64,000 nt of DNA. Origin: Hydrogenophaga sp. GTDB taxonomy: Bacteria > Pseudomonadota > Gammaproteobacteria > Burkholderiales > Burkholderiaceae_C. The stretch lies in contig NZ_WVZN01000009.1 in assembly GCF_011772445.1 (NCBI RefSeq), positions 82,381 through 146,380 of the forward strand, in the 5' to 3' direction. A program made the position numbers and the translations under genes. Numbering within the stretch: the stretch's first letter is position 1; each line of letters starts with the position of its first letter. The notes beneath the pieces are model-generated. The model saw nothing but the letters and a program-made list of their open reading frames with translations, did not search any database and was not told the DNA's origin. Below are positions 45,247 through 54,366 of this stretch, in pieces.

Positions 45247-46173
45247 ATGGCCCTTGGTCAGTTCGCCTACGCCAACAACAGCAACCGGTTCCTGGCCTGC
45301 GCGCCGCTGGCCGACCAGCCGTACGCGGTGTGCGGCATCCCCTTCGATGGCGTGGTGACCAACCGCCCCGGCGCGCGCTTCGGGCCTCAGGCCATCCGCT
45401 CGGCCAGCCTCATGCTGTGCGACGGCATCCACCCGGTGTTCGACGTCTCGCCGCTCGAGCACCTGGGCGATGCCCTGGACATGCGCCTGCCCAACGCCTC
45501 GCCACTGCCCGAGGTGCGTGCGCACATCGAGCGCCAGGCGGCGGAGTTGATGGCGAAGCACCACTGCGTGTTCCTGGGCGGCGACCATTCGGTGACGCTG
45601 TCGCTGCTGCGCGCGGCCAAGGCGCGCCACGGCGGCGAGCCGCTGGCCCTGGTGCACTTCGACGCGCATTGCGACACCTGGAGCGACCACTTCGGCGAGC
45701 CCTCGGGCCACGGCACCTGGACCTACGAGGCCATCCAGGAGGGCCTGGTGAGCGCGGCGCACACGGTGCAGATCGGCACGCGGTCCAGCGGTGAGCGCGC
45801 CGCGCGCGATTACGTGGCCGACCAGGGGGGGCAGATCTTCACCGCGCGCGAGCTGCGCGGGCTGGACGGAGCGGCCCTGCGGCCGGTGGTCACCGCCATT
45901 CGCGAGCGCCTGGCCGGGCGCCCCGTGTACCTCACGCTCGACATCGACGTGCTGGACCCGGCCTTTGCGCCCGGCACCGGCACGCCCGAGCCCGGTGGGC
46001 TGACGAGCTCGCAGGTGCTCACCTTTCTGGAGGAGCTGGCGCCGCTGAACTGGATCGGCATGGACTGCGTGGAGGTGGCCCCGGCCTACGACCACGCCGA
46101 GCTCACCAGCAACGCGGCGGCTTGCTTCGTCTGGACGTACCTGGCGGGTCGCGTGGCCCGGGCGGCAGCGTGA
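45247..46173 (+). CDS. speB: Agmatinase / ureohydrolase
   Basis: A 308-residue ureohydrolase with the binuclear manganese motifs GGDHS (111-115), DAHCDTW (139-145) and DIDVLDPAFAPGTG. PEPGG after the last motif favours agmatinase over arginase. It hydrolyses agmatine to putrescine and urea. ATG 45247 gives a normal family length; an upstream in-frame start (45118) has no support. It overlaps the PuuB-like gene by one base, linking it to putrescine breakdown. Confidence 0.87.
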   Translation: MALGQFAYANNSNRFLACAPLADQPYAVCGIPFDGVVTNRPGARFGPQAIRSASLMLCDGIHPVFDVSPLEHLGDALDMRLPNASPLPEVRAHIERQAAELMAKHHCVFLGGDHSVTLSLLRAAKARHGGEPLALVHFDAHCDTWSDHFGEPSGHGTWTYEAIQEGLVSAAHTVQIGTRSSGERAARDYVADQGGQIFTARELRGLDGAALRPVVTAIRERLAGRPVYLTLDIDVLDPAFAPGTGTPEPGGLTSSQVLTFLEELAPLNWIGMDCVEVAPAYDHAELTSNAAACFVWTYLAGRVARAAA

Positions 46174-47474
46174 TGTCCCTCATTGGCTCGGACACGCAAC
46201 TGAATCAGCGCAGCTACTACGAGGCCAGCGTGCAGCGCGGCTCGGCGCGCGCGCCGCTGCAGGAGCACCTGAAGGTGGACGCGCTGGTGGTGGGCGCGGG
46301 CTTCTCGGGCCTGTCGGCCGCGCTGGAGATGGCCCAACGCGGCCTGTCGGTGGCGGTGCTGGAAGCCGATCGCATCGGCAGCGGCGCGAGCGGCCGCAAC
46401 GGCGGGCAGGCGATCGTGGGCTACGCGAGCGGGCAGGGCCCGTTCGAGCAGCAACTGGGTCGCGAGGACGCCGAGCGCGCCTGGGCGATGTCGCTGGAGG
46501 CCATCGACCTGATCGACCGGCGCATCGCCGAACACGGCATCGATTGCGACCGCCGCTTCGGCTACGTCTACGTGGCCGAGAGCGCGCGCAAGGCGCGCGA
46601 GTTGCGCGAGGAAATGGACGGCCTGGCCGCGCGCGGCGTCGCGGTGGACTGGGCCGAGGGCGCGCAGACGCGCCGCCTGATCGGCACCGACCACTACGCG
46701 GCGGCGGCGCGCGAGCAGCGCAGCGGCCATCTGCACCCGCTGAAATACGCCCTGGGCCTGGCGCGCGCGGCCGAGGCCGCCGGCGTGCGGGTCTTCGAAC
46801 ACTCGGCCGTCACCGCGCTGCAGCGCGGCGACACGCTGATCGCGCGCACCGCACACGGCCAGGTCTCGGCGCGCTTCGGCGTGCTGGCGGGCAACTGCAT
46901 GCTGCCCGAGTACGGCCCCGCCGTGGCGCCCGAGATCGCGGCGCGCATCATGCCCGTGGGCACCTACATCCTCGGCACGGCACCGGTGGCGGCCGACCTG
47001 GCCGAGCGCCTGATCCCCGGCGATGCGGCCGTCTGCGACAACAACTTCGTGCTCGACTACTTCCGCTTCAGCGCCGAGCGCCGCATGCTCTTCGGCGGCC
47101 GCGTGAGCTACACCACCATGACGCCACGCCACCTGGAAGAGACCATGCGCGCGCGCATGGCCGCCGTCTTCCCCGAGCTGCGCGCGGTGCCGGTGGAGCA
47201 CCTGTGGGGCGGCTTCGTGGACATCAGCATGAACCGCGCGCCCGACTTCGGCCGCCTGGGGCACAACCTGTACTACCTGCAGGGCTTCAGCGGCCACGGC
47301 GTGGCGCTCACGGGCCTGGCCGGGCAGCTCGTGGCCGAGGCGGTGGCGGGTCAGGCAGGGCGCTTCGATCTGTACGCGCGCCTGAAGCACCGCCGCTTCC
47401 CCGGTGGCGCGCTGCTGCGCACGCCCAGTCTGGCGCTGGGGATGCTGTGGCACCGCTTGCGCGACGTGATGTGA
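46173..47474 (+). CDS. puuB: Gamma-glutamylputrescine oxidase-like FAD enzyme
   Basis: A 433-residue DAO-family flavoprotein. The FAD-binding VVGAGFSGLSAALEMAQRG is near residue 39, followed by the PuuB/OrdL-type SGRNGGQAIVGYA and, late, GRLGHNLYYLQGFSGHGVALTG. PuuB oxidises gamma-glutamylputrescine to the aldehyde. Its partners PuuA, PuuC and PuuD are encoded about 8-17 kb to the right, so the pathway is split. Coupled to the agmatinase gene by TGATG. Confidence 0.83.
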   Translation: MSLIGSDTQLNQRSYYEASVQRGSARAPLQEHLKVDALVVGAGFSGLSAALEMAQRGLSVAVLEADRIGSGASGRNGGQAIVGYASGQGPFEQQLGREDAERAWAMSLEAIDLIDRRIAEHGIDCDRRFGYVYVAESARKARELREEMDGLAARGVAVDWAEGAQTRRLIGTDHYAAAAREQRSGHLHPLKYALGLARAAEAAGVRVFEHSAVTALQRGDTLIARTAHGQVSARFGVLAGNCMLPEYGPAVAPEIAARIMPVGTYILGTAPVAADLAERLIPGDAAVCDNNFVLDYFRFSAERRMLFGGRVSYTTMTPRHLEETMRARMAAVFPELRAVPVEHLWGGFVDISMNRAPDFGRLGHNLYYLQGFSGHGVALTGLAGQLVAEAVAGQAGRFDLYARLKHRRFPGGALLRTPSLALGMLWHRLRDVM

Positions 47475-47536
47475 TTGGTGAAGTTCGCAGCTTGTGGGGT
47501 CACGACATCATCACGGCGTGCTGGCGTTGACCATCG

Positions 47537-47542
47537 AACAAT
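47537..47542 (+). promoter_or_regulatory. -10-like element before Rhs-like gene
   Basis: AACAAT ends 6 bases before the ATG at 47549; no Shine-Dalgarno in between. Suggests a leaderless transcript. Confidence 0.35.
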
Positions 47543-47548
47543 GCGGGC

Positions 47549-50308
47549 ATGAAACTCCCGCATCCGGTCCGGTTCGTCCTTCTTGTACTGAGCCTGTTCT
47601 TTCATTCCAGCCTCGCGCACGCCACCTGCCCGGCCCCCGTACTGCAGCAACTCGAAGGCATTCGATTCACTTGGCAAAGCGCCTGGGACGCCGAGTTCGC
47701 GCGCTGCCAGCGCCTGGGCAATGACGATGTGTGTGGCCACCTGCCGGGTCCCTTTCGCGTGGTGCAAGGCCCCGCCTCGGCCTGGTTGGCCTGGCGCTAT
47801 TGCGACCCGATCGTGACCAACGGCGGTCTTTGCCGCGACGGCACGGGTCACGAGATGGGCTGCGTCTGCCCTTCGGGAAGCACCCTGTCACCGCTGACCA
47901 ACAGCTGTGTGGCCGCGCTCCCGGGCGGGGGCCTCGCAGACGGCAGCGATCCGAACCACTGGGAAGAAGCCGCTTGCGCCGTGGGCAACCCCACGCTTGC
48001 CGGCCTTGGCGTCAAGGTCCATCGAGAAGGCATTTACGTCGCCGACTTTGCCTCGGCGCTGGTCTTCGATTTGCACTACCGCTCGCGCCATTCGGCTCGC
48101 GCCCTGCTGCCACCGGGCAGCTGGCTGCACAGCTACTCGGCGCGCCTGCACATCGGCCCCTCGGACGTGCACGCTCTCGGCCCGGACGGACACGTGCTGC
48201 GCTTCATTCCAGGCGCAGCAGCCAACACCTGGGCATCGACCGAGTCCGCGGACACGCTCAAACGCATCGCCGCCAGCGACCCGGACGCGGTGAGCTGGGA
48301 GCTGCACCGCCAGCAAGACGACAGCCGTGAAACCTACGATCACAACGGCAAACTCCTCAAGATCACCGCGCGCAACGGCTGGGCGAGCCGCCTCGTCTAC
48401 GACGACGCGGGGCGGCTGCAGGCGGTCTACAACGCCTTTCGGCGGCAACTGCGCTTGCAATACGACGCCAACGGCTGGCTCGCGGCCATCACCACCCCGG
48501 ACGCGAACGTCACGCGCTTGAGCCACGACCCGCAGGGCAATCTGCTCGCCATCACCTGGCCCGACGGCAACGTCAAGCGCTACCACTACGAAGACAGTCG
48601 CTTCCCGAGGGCCTTGACCGGCATCACCGACGAGACCGGCCAGCGCATCGGCAGCTACACCTACGACGCCCAGGGCCGCGTGATCGAGACCCAGCGCGCC
48701 GGCGGCGTGGACCGCCTGCAGTTCAGCTACGGGCAGGACGCGAGCGGCGCGCCGCAGACCACCATCACCGACTTCGGCTCGGGCGCACCCAGCAGCCGCA
48801 CGCACCGCTTCGCCCTGCAGGGCCGCGTGCTGCGCCCAGCCGGCGCCAGCGCCCCCTGCCCGCTGTGCGGCAACACCGCGCAGGCCATCGCCTACGACAG
48901 CGTCGGGCGCAAGCTGCGCGAAGTGCAGCACGACGGCAGCGTCGTCTTCCACCAATACAACGCGCGCGGGCAGGAGACCGAGCGCGCCAGCTTCCCCGCC
49001 AGCTTTGCCAGCGCCAGCACCCGCCCTGCGCTGAGCCACGCCAGCGCCGTCACCACCACCGAATGGCACGGCACCTGGAACCTGCCCACGCGCGTGGCCG
49101 AGCCCGGGCGCATCAGTACCTACGCCTACAGCGCCAGTGGCGTTACGGCCCACACCACGCAGGCCACCAGCGACCTGACAGGCGCGGCCGGCTTCAACGC
49201 CGCTCCCAGCGGTGCGCTGCAGCGCACCGAGACGCTCTACAGCGCCCAATCACTGCCCCAGCGCATCAGCGAGTTCAGCGATGGCGTGCTCGGCCAGCGA
49301 TGGGACTACGGCTACAGCCCGCAGGGCGATCTCGTGAGCGTCACCGACGCGATGGCGCCCAGCCAGAGCGCCACGCTCGAGCACGACGGCAACGGGCGCC
49401 TGAGCCGTCTCATCGCCAGCAACGGCGCGCAGGCCAGCTTCACGGCCAACAGCCGCGGGCAGATGACGGCGGCCTATACGCCGGGCGGGAACATCACCTA
49501 CGTCCACGACGCGCGCAACCTGATCAACGAAATCCGCTTCAGTGATGGGCGCTGGGTGCGCTACAGCTACAGCCCGGCGCAGCAGCTCATCGAGATCCGC
49601 GACAGCTCCGGGCTGGTGGAGCAGATCGCCAGCAGCGACACGGAAGGCCTGGACCCGCAGCGCCTCATGCAGCGGGTGGCTCAATGGTTGAGCGATCGGG
49701 GTGATCGCATCGCGCAGATGCTCTTGCCACCGGTCCACGCCAACCCGGTGCTGGTGCTGGTGCCGGCTGGTGTGGTGTTGGGAATCATGTCCGTGGCTGA
49801 AGCCAATCGCCTCAACGCTGCGGGTATCCCGGGTTCCAATGCGGCGGGCTGCGGAGCCAACTGCCAGGGCGGCGCGGGCCAAAGCGCGAGTGCATCAGGC
49901 TCCATTCCGTCTGTGGCCGGTATAGGATGGCTCACGCAGGTCGGCATCGTTCTCTCGGGGCAATCCCAAGCATCATCTGTACCTTCTCCCCCGACATACG
50001 ACAAGGCTGGGCTGCTGGTTAGTCCGCAGTCGTGTGTGCCGCCTCCGGGAAATTGCACGCCTAACGATCATCGTCAACTGCAGGACCAGGTTGATCAATG
50101 GTGTAAGGCGGTCCCCAGAGCATGTCGAGCGGGAATGGTCAGAAGCGAACTGAACGAGAGACTGGAAAACGGAAGGGCGTGTGGGACTGCGCGAGACAAG
50201 CTAAATAAGAAGTGCTTTGCGGGGGGAGATGCGGACCACCGCAATGAGGCAGCTAAGGCTTGGAAGGCTGTCGCAAATTGTGAATCCATCTTGTCGAAGC
50301 TCCCATGA
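47549..50308 (+). CDS. Rhs/YD-repeat protein with C-terminal candidate toxin domain
   Basis: A 919-residue protein with a Sec signal peptide (cleavage near AHATC), a Cys-containing N-terminal part (to ~150), then YD/RHS repeats from ~190 to ~680 (YDHNGKLLKITARNG, YDDAGRLQAVYN, YDAQGRVIETQR). It lacks the hallmark core that ends most Rhs cages (RYYDPxxGRFxxxD and DPxGxxxG), so self-cleavage is not apparent. The last ~95 residues (from ~826) are Cys-rich, with NDHRQLQDQVDQWC and CFAGGDADHR...A, resembling a polymorphic-toxin domain (I think of the Ntox16 type, not certain). GC drops visibly over this tip. The next gene overlaps and is a likely immunity gene. Confidence 0.78.
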   Translation: MKLPHPVRFVLLVLSLFFHSSLAHATCPAPVLQQLEGIRFTWQSAWDAEFARCQRLGNDDVCGHLPGPFRVVQGPASAWLAWRYCDPIVTNGGLCRDGTGHEMGCVCPSGSTLSPLTNSCVAALPGGGLADGSDPNHWEEAACAVGNPTLAGLGVKVHREGIYVADFASALVFDLHYRSRHSARALLPPGSWLHSYSARLHIGPSDVHALGPDGHVLRFIPGAAANTWASTESADTLKRIAASDPDAVSWELHRQQDDSRETYDHNGKLLKITARNGWASRLVYDDAGRLQAVYNAFRRQLRLQYDANGWLAAITTPDANVTRLSHDPQGNLLAITWPDGNVKRYHYEDSRFPRALTGITDETGQRIGSYTYDAQGRVIETQRAGGVDRLQFSYGQDASGAPQTTITDFGSGAPSSRTHRFALQGRVLRPAGASAPCPLCGNTAQAIAYDSVGRKLREVQHDGSVVFHQYNARGQETERASFPASFASASTRPALSHASAVTTTEWHGTWNLPTRVAEPGRISTYAYSASGVTAHTTQATSDLTGAAGFNAAPSGALQRTETLYSAQSLPQRISEFSDGVLGQRWDYGYSPQGDLVSVTDAMAPSQSATLEHDGNGRLSRLIASNGAQASFTANSRGQMTAAYTPGGNITYVHDARNLINEIRFSDGRWVRYSYSPAQQLIEIRDSSGLVEQIASSDTEGLDPQRLMQRVAQWLSDRGDRIAQMLLPPVHANPVLVLVPAGVVLGIMSVAEANRLNAAGIPGSNAAGCGANCQGGAGQSASASGSIPSVAGIGWLTQVGIVLSGQSQASSVPSPPTYDKAGLLVSPQSCVPPPGNCTPNDHRQLQDQVDQWCKAVPRACRAGMVRSELNERLENGRACGTARDKLNKKCFAGGDADHRNEAAKAWKAVANCESILSKLP

Positions 50309-50811
50309 ACTACGACATTTTTGAACGTGGTCGATACCCCATCGACCGACCTGCAGCTCAAGCATCACGCGTCGGAGACCGATGGGAAGGTGACGAGGCG
50401 GAACGCTTCTTTCGAGGGCGGCTTGCCAAAGAGGTCAACTACGAGTCACTTGCTAATGAGTACCGAAAGGACTGGTCGATTGCCCCTTGTCTTCTCAATG
50501 ACGAGGCCTACGTGTTCTTTCTTCCCGCGTTTATGAAAGTGGCGCTCGAAGACTACGAACGCGGCGAAACTCCTACGTTGACCGTTACGGTGGTTAGCGA
50601 CTTTTTGGAAATGGCAAACGGCGAGCTCGACAATCGTTTGTTGCCAATCCTGAGGACATTCAGTGCAGAGCAGCTCAGTTTCGTCGCGGACTATCTGCAG
50701 GAAGTCCATGATCGGTACTACCACGTGCTGGGGGATGACAACGACGCTGCGCGTGCGCTGCGCCTCTTTTGGCATAGATTCAAGAATCCTGCTCAGGATG
50801 CAGATGTGTGA
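50305..50811 (+). CDS. Probable immunity protein for the Rhs-like toxin
   Basis: A 168-residue acidic soluble protein without signal peptide, starting inside the stop of the Rhs-like gene (ATGA overlap). It has the features of several small immunity families: YRKDWSIAPCLLNDEAYVFFLPAFMKVALEDYE followed by a helical half ending RLFWHRFK. GC is clearly lower than the flanks, as often in toxin-immunity cassettes. I assign the role from position; the family (DUF6714-like) is a guess. Confidence 0.6.
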   Translation: MNYDIFERGRYPIDRPAAQASRVGDRWEGDEAERFFRGRLAKEVNYESLANEYRKDWSIAPCLLNDEAYVFFLPAFMKVALEDYERGETPTLTVTVVSDFLEMANGELDNRLLPILRTFSAEQLSFVADYLQEVHDRYYHVLGDDNDAARALRLFWHRFKNPAQDADV

Positions 50812-50913
50812 TGTGCTTGCAGCGTCGTAGTTCAGGGCGCAATAGGCCGGCTCGAGTGCCAGCATGAGCACGGGGACGACGGTGCTTGCGCGACGCGGTG
50901 TGACGCGGCAGTC

Positions 50914-50946
50914 TTACAAATCTGAAATTCAACTTTAGATTTGTAA
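50914..50946. promoter_or_regulatory. Long palindromic operator before DUF4143 ATPase gene
   Basis: Perfect 10-base inverted repeat TTACAAATCT / AGATTTGTAA with a 13-base centre, ending directly at the ATG (50947). Inner bases add further symmetry (AAA/TTT). The AT-rich dyad stands out in this GC-rich DNA and would cover the promoter or the translation start. I recall similar TTAGATTTGTAA-like sequences before other genes of this ATPase family. Confidence 0.65.
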
Positions 50947-52106
50947 ATGATCCCGCGCCAAGGGGCCGCGGCGTTGCAGCGCCTGGCCCAAGGTTTCCCC
51001 ATCGTCGCCCTCACCGGCCCGCGCCAGTCGGGCAAGACCACGCTGGCGCGCGCGGTGTTTCCCGACAAGCCCTATGTGAGTCTGGAGAACCCGGAGGAGC
51101 GGCAGTTCGCGCTGAACGACCCCAAGCGCTTCCTCGCGCGTTTTCCGCACGGTGCCGTGCTGGACGAGGTGCAGCGCTGCCCCGAGCTGCTGTCCTGGCT
51201 GCAGAGCATCGTGGATGAGCACCGACGCATGGGCGAGTTCGTGCTTACTGGATCGGCCCAATTCGAACGGATGGCGGGCATCACGCAATCGCTGGCGGGC
51301 CGGGTCGGCCGGGTGGAGCTTCTGCCGTTGTCGAACTGGGGCCGCAGCGCGCGCCCGCGCGCCTGGACGAGTGGTTGCTGCTAGGCGGCTACCCGGCGCT
51401 GCACGACCGCCCGCTGGCGCCCGGCGACTGGTTCGCGAACTACGCGGCCACCTACGTGGAACGCGACGTGCGCCAGCTCATCGAGGTGCGGGATCTGGGC
51501 CAGTTCCAGCGCTTCATCCGCCTGTGCGCGGCGCGCTCCGGGCAGTTGCTCAACCTGGCCGCACTCGGCGCGGAGGCCGGCATCACCGGCCCGACGGCGC
51601 GCGACTGGGTCTCGGTGCTGGAGACCAGCTACCTCGCCACCCGCCTGTTGCCGCACCACCGCAACTTCGGCAAGCGCCTGGTCAAGACGCCCAAGCTGTA
51701 CTTCCTGGACACAGGCCTGATGGCCTGGCTGCTGGGCATCCGCGACGTACAGACGCTGGAGACGCATCCCGCGCGCGGCGCGCTGTTCGAGACCTGGGTG
51801 GTGAGCGAGCTGCTCAAGCGGCGCTACAACGACGGCCAGGCCAGCGACCTGTTCTTCTGGCGCGACCACATCGGCCATGAGGTGGATGTGCTGATTGAAG
51901 AGCCTTCGGGCCTGCGGCCGGTGGAGCTCAAGTCGGGCAGCACGGTGGCCAGCGACTGGTTCGATGGTCTGCGCCGGTGGGCGGCGCTGGCCGAGCAGCA
52001 GGGTGAGCGAACGGCCGCGCCACAGTTGGTGTTTGGCGGCGCGGGGCGCTACGAGCGCGAAGGTGTCGCCGTGAGCGGCTGGCGAGAGTTTGGCGGACTG
52101 GCTTAA
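50947..52106 (+). pseudogene. AAA_14/DUF4143 ATPase, split by a frameshift
   Basis: Two overlapping frames together make one DUF4143-family ATPase of ~385 residues. The first (50947-51384) has Walker A GPRQSGKTT, Walker B AVLDEVQRCPEL and LTGSAQFERMAGITQSLAGRVGRVELLPLS, then runs out of family into WGRSARPRAW and a TAG. The second frame is in register from about 51333 (ELGPQRAPARLDEWLLLGGYPALHDRP) and continues with the DUF4143 part (NYAATYVERDVRQL, LLNLAALGAEAGIT, EVDVLIE). The break lies at 51331-51336, consistent with loss of about five bases (or gain of one). It may be a genuine inactivating lesion or a sequencing error. Confidence 0.85.
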
Positions 52107-52297
52107 CAGGCCGAAGAATCTCTCGCCGGCGCTGCTCAGCGTCGTGGGAGCTGACGCTGGAATCCAGTGGCGCCACCTTGGAGTTCACCTGCGGGCGGAG
52201 GTCGGAGAGGCCAGCCGTGGTGCGTCGGGTGCAACGATGGCTTAGCCGGCACGTGCACTCTCATGAGCAAGCTTGCCCCGCAGGTCGTATGAGGCGC

Positions 52298-52666
52298 TCA
52301 CAGCGGCCGCAACTGCTCAGCAAGACTTCGTGTCTTCTCGGTTGTGACATCACCGGTATGGAGCGTGGACTTGCGCTCAATCAGCATGAGAAGGCACTCG
52401 TGCTCAGCTACGGGATTGTGGCGAACGCCCTTGGGAACGATGAACATCTCGCCCTCTTTGAGTTCGATCGCACCGCTCTCCATCTCGATGCGCAGACGGC
52501 CCTTCAGGATGAGGAACAGCTCATCTTCGTTCTCGTGACTGTGCCAAGCCAGCGAGCCATGGATCTTGGCGACCTTGATGTAGGCGTCATCGACCTCACC
52601 GACGACCCGCGGGGACCACAGCTCTGTCAGTGACTCGGCTACTTCTTTGGGCGATACGGTGGGCAT
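52298..52666 (-). CDS. Cupin-domain protein
   Basis: A 122-residue single-cupin protein. Metal-type motif 1 is HSHENEDELFLILKGR (His-x-His...Glu) and motif 2 is PKGVRHNP. Such proteins are often mannose-6-phosphate-isomerase-like or small-molecule-binding cupins; the role is unknown. AGGAG precedes the ATG at 52666. It stands alone between the broken ATPase gene and the MocR gene. Base composition is a little lower in GC than its neighbours. Confidence 0.8.
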   Translation of the reverse strand: MPTVSPKEVAESLTELWSPRVVGEVDDAYIKVAKIHGSLAWHSHENEDELFLILKGRLRIEMESGAIELKEGEMFIVPKGVRHNPVAEHECLLMLIERKSTLHTGDVTTEKTRSLAEQLRPL

Positions 52667-52786
52667 GGGCGTCTCCTGTGGGCTAGCGAAGAAATTCAGC
52701 GGCTCGGTTGCTGGGTCGCGGATGTTAGTACCACCCCGATCTACGACGGCGGGCTCAAGGCATCCACGGTCGAGCCGTCGCTCATG

Positions 52787-54265
52787 TCAAACGCTCTTCA
52801 CCGCCGCCGCCACCACCGGCCCGCAGCGCCTGATCTCCTCCAGCGCCGCATAGCCGTAGCCGATCACCAGCCCGCGCAAATCCTGCCGCTGCAGGCAGTA
52901 GGCCGAGAGCGGGCGCACGGTGAGACCCTGCTGCGCGAGCTGGCGCGCCAGGGCCTGGTCGTCCACCGCCAGCGGCAGGCGCAGGCACAGGTGCAGGCCC
53001 TGTTCTGCGCCGCTGATGCGCGGCGCGTCGGGGCCGTCGCCCAACACGGGCCTGAGCGCCTCCAGCAGGCAGTGGCGGCGCTCGGCGTAGGTCTGGCGCG
53101 CGCGGCGCAACGAGCTGGCGAAGTGGCCCATTTCGATGAACTCGGCCAGTGCCGCCTGCGTGGGCATCTGCCCGGGGCGGTTGAGGTCGTAGTGCGCCTG
53201 GCGGAAGGCTTCCACCAGGCCCTTGGGCACCACCAGGTAGCCCAGCTTGAGGCCCGGGTAGAGCACCTTGGAGAAGGTGCCCATGTAGAGCACACGCCCG
53301 TCCGGGTCCAGGCCCTCCAGGCTGGACAGCGGCGGGCCGCTGAAGCGGTACTCGCTGTCGTAGTCGTCTTCGATGACCCAGGCGCCGTGCGCGCGTGCCG
53401 TGGCCAGCAACTGGTGCCGGCGCGCCAGCGACATGACCGCGCCCACGGGGTACTGGTGCGAGGGCGTGACGTAGATCAGGCGCGGCGGCTTCGCATCGTC
53501 GGCCGGCGTGGGACTGATGCCTTGTTCGTCCACGGCCACGGGGTGCACGGCCAGGCCGGTGGCGATGAAGGCCTTCATGGCGCCCCAGTAGGCCGGGTCT
53601 TCCACCCACACGGTGTCGCCGTGGTCGGCCAGCAGGCGTGCGCAGAGCTCAAGCGATTGCTGCGTGCCGGTGGTGACGATGACCTGGTCGGCGTCGAGCT
53701 GCACGCTGCGGAACACGCGCAGGTAGTCGGCGATGGCGCGGCGCAGCGGCGCGTAGCCGCCCGAGGTGTTGTAGTCGAGCATGTCCGGGTAGGTCATGCG
53801 CCAGTGCTTGTTCTGCAGCCGCTGCCACAGGGTGAGGGGGAACGCTGAGAAGTCGGCGATGCCCGGGGTGAAGGGCTGCACCTCCAGCGCCCCGGCGCTG
53901 AAGCTGTGCGCCAGCGAATGCCCGCGCGCGGACAGGCGCGCCGGCTGATGCTGCGGCGCCTGGCCCGGCGCGCGCGGGCCGCGCGAGAGGCCGCTGCGCG
54001 GCACGTGGTCGTTCACGTAGGTGCCGCTGCCCACGCGGCTGGCCAGATAACCTTCCACGCTGAGCTGGTTGATGGCCGCCACCACGGTGTTGCGCGAGAG
54101 GTTCAGGTCCTCCGCGAGGTCGCGGCTGGAGGGCAGGCGCTCGCCGGCACCGAGCTTGCCGTCCAGCATGGCGCGGCGCAGGGCTTCGTAGAGTTGGCGG
54201 TGCAGGGGCAGGGCGTCTTGCGCGCCCAGGCGGGTCATCTCGGCGAGCAGGTATTCGGACAGCAT
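52787..54265 (-). CDS. MocR/GabR-type regulator (GntR HTH plus aminotransferase-like domain)
   Basis: A 492-residue MocR regulator: N-terminal GntR winged HTH (about 15-85; LPLHRQLYEALRRAMLDGKLGAGERLPSSRDLAEDL) and a C-terminal fold-type-I aminotransferase-like domain with a PLP Lys in GTFSKVLYPGLKLGY and Asp/Tyr in WVIEDDYDSEYRF. GabR-like members sense GABA or related amines with PLP. Divergent from puuD across a 101-base gap, it is the best candidate regulator of the polyamine block. ATG 54265 is where homology begins. Confidence 0.88.
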   Translation of the reverse strand: MLSEYLLAEMTRLGAQDALPLHRQLYEALRRAMLDGKLGAGERLPSSRDLAEDLNLSRNTVVAAINQLSVEGYLASRVGSGTYVNDHVPRSGLSRGPRAPGQAPQHQPARLSARGHSLAHSFSAGALEVQPFTPGIADFSAFPLTLWQRLQNKHWRMTYPDMLDYNTSGGYAPLRRAIADYLRVFRSVQLDADQVIVTTGTQQSLELCARLLADHGDTVWVEDPAYWGAMKAFIATGLAVHPVAVDEQGISPTPADDAKPPRLIYVTPSHQYPVGAVMSLARRHQLLATARAHGAWVIEDDYDSEYRFSGPPLSSLEGLDPDGRVLYMGTFSKVLYPGLKLGYLVVPKGLVEAFRQAHYDLNRPGQMPTQAALAEFIEMGHFASSLRRARQTYAERRHCLLEALRPVLGDGPDAPRISGAEQGLHLCLRLPLAVDDQALARQLAQQGLTVRPLSAYCLQRQDLRGLVIGYGYAALEEIRRCGPVVAAAVKSV

Positions 54266-54316
54266 GTTGTACCGGGTAGGGGTAAGTGGCACCACGTGAT
54301 GGGCACAACTGGCCCC

Positions 54317-54345
54317 CATTGTGATCCAATTCCCTGGCCACAATG
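54317..54345. promoter_or_regulatory. Candidate MocR operator before puuD
   Basis: Perfect 7-base inverted repeat CATTGTG-N15-CACAATG in the mocR-puuD gap; a further CACAA at 54304-54308 pairs with the same TTGTG. MocR regulators usually bind repeated half-sites in such divergent promoters. The right half (CACAAT) could also serve as a -10. Confidence 0.5.
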
Positions 54346-54366
54346 CCTGGAGAAAGTGGAGAACCC

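Noticed and set aside
52107..52297. Possible mobile-element remnant between the broken ATPase gene and the cupin gene
   Set aside because: No inverted repeats, target duplication or transposase fragment could be seen; left as unassigned intergenic DNA.
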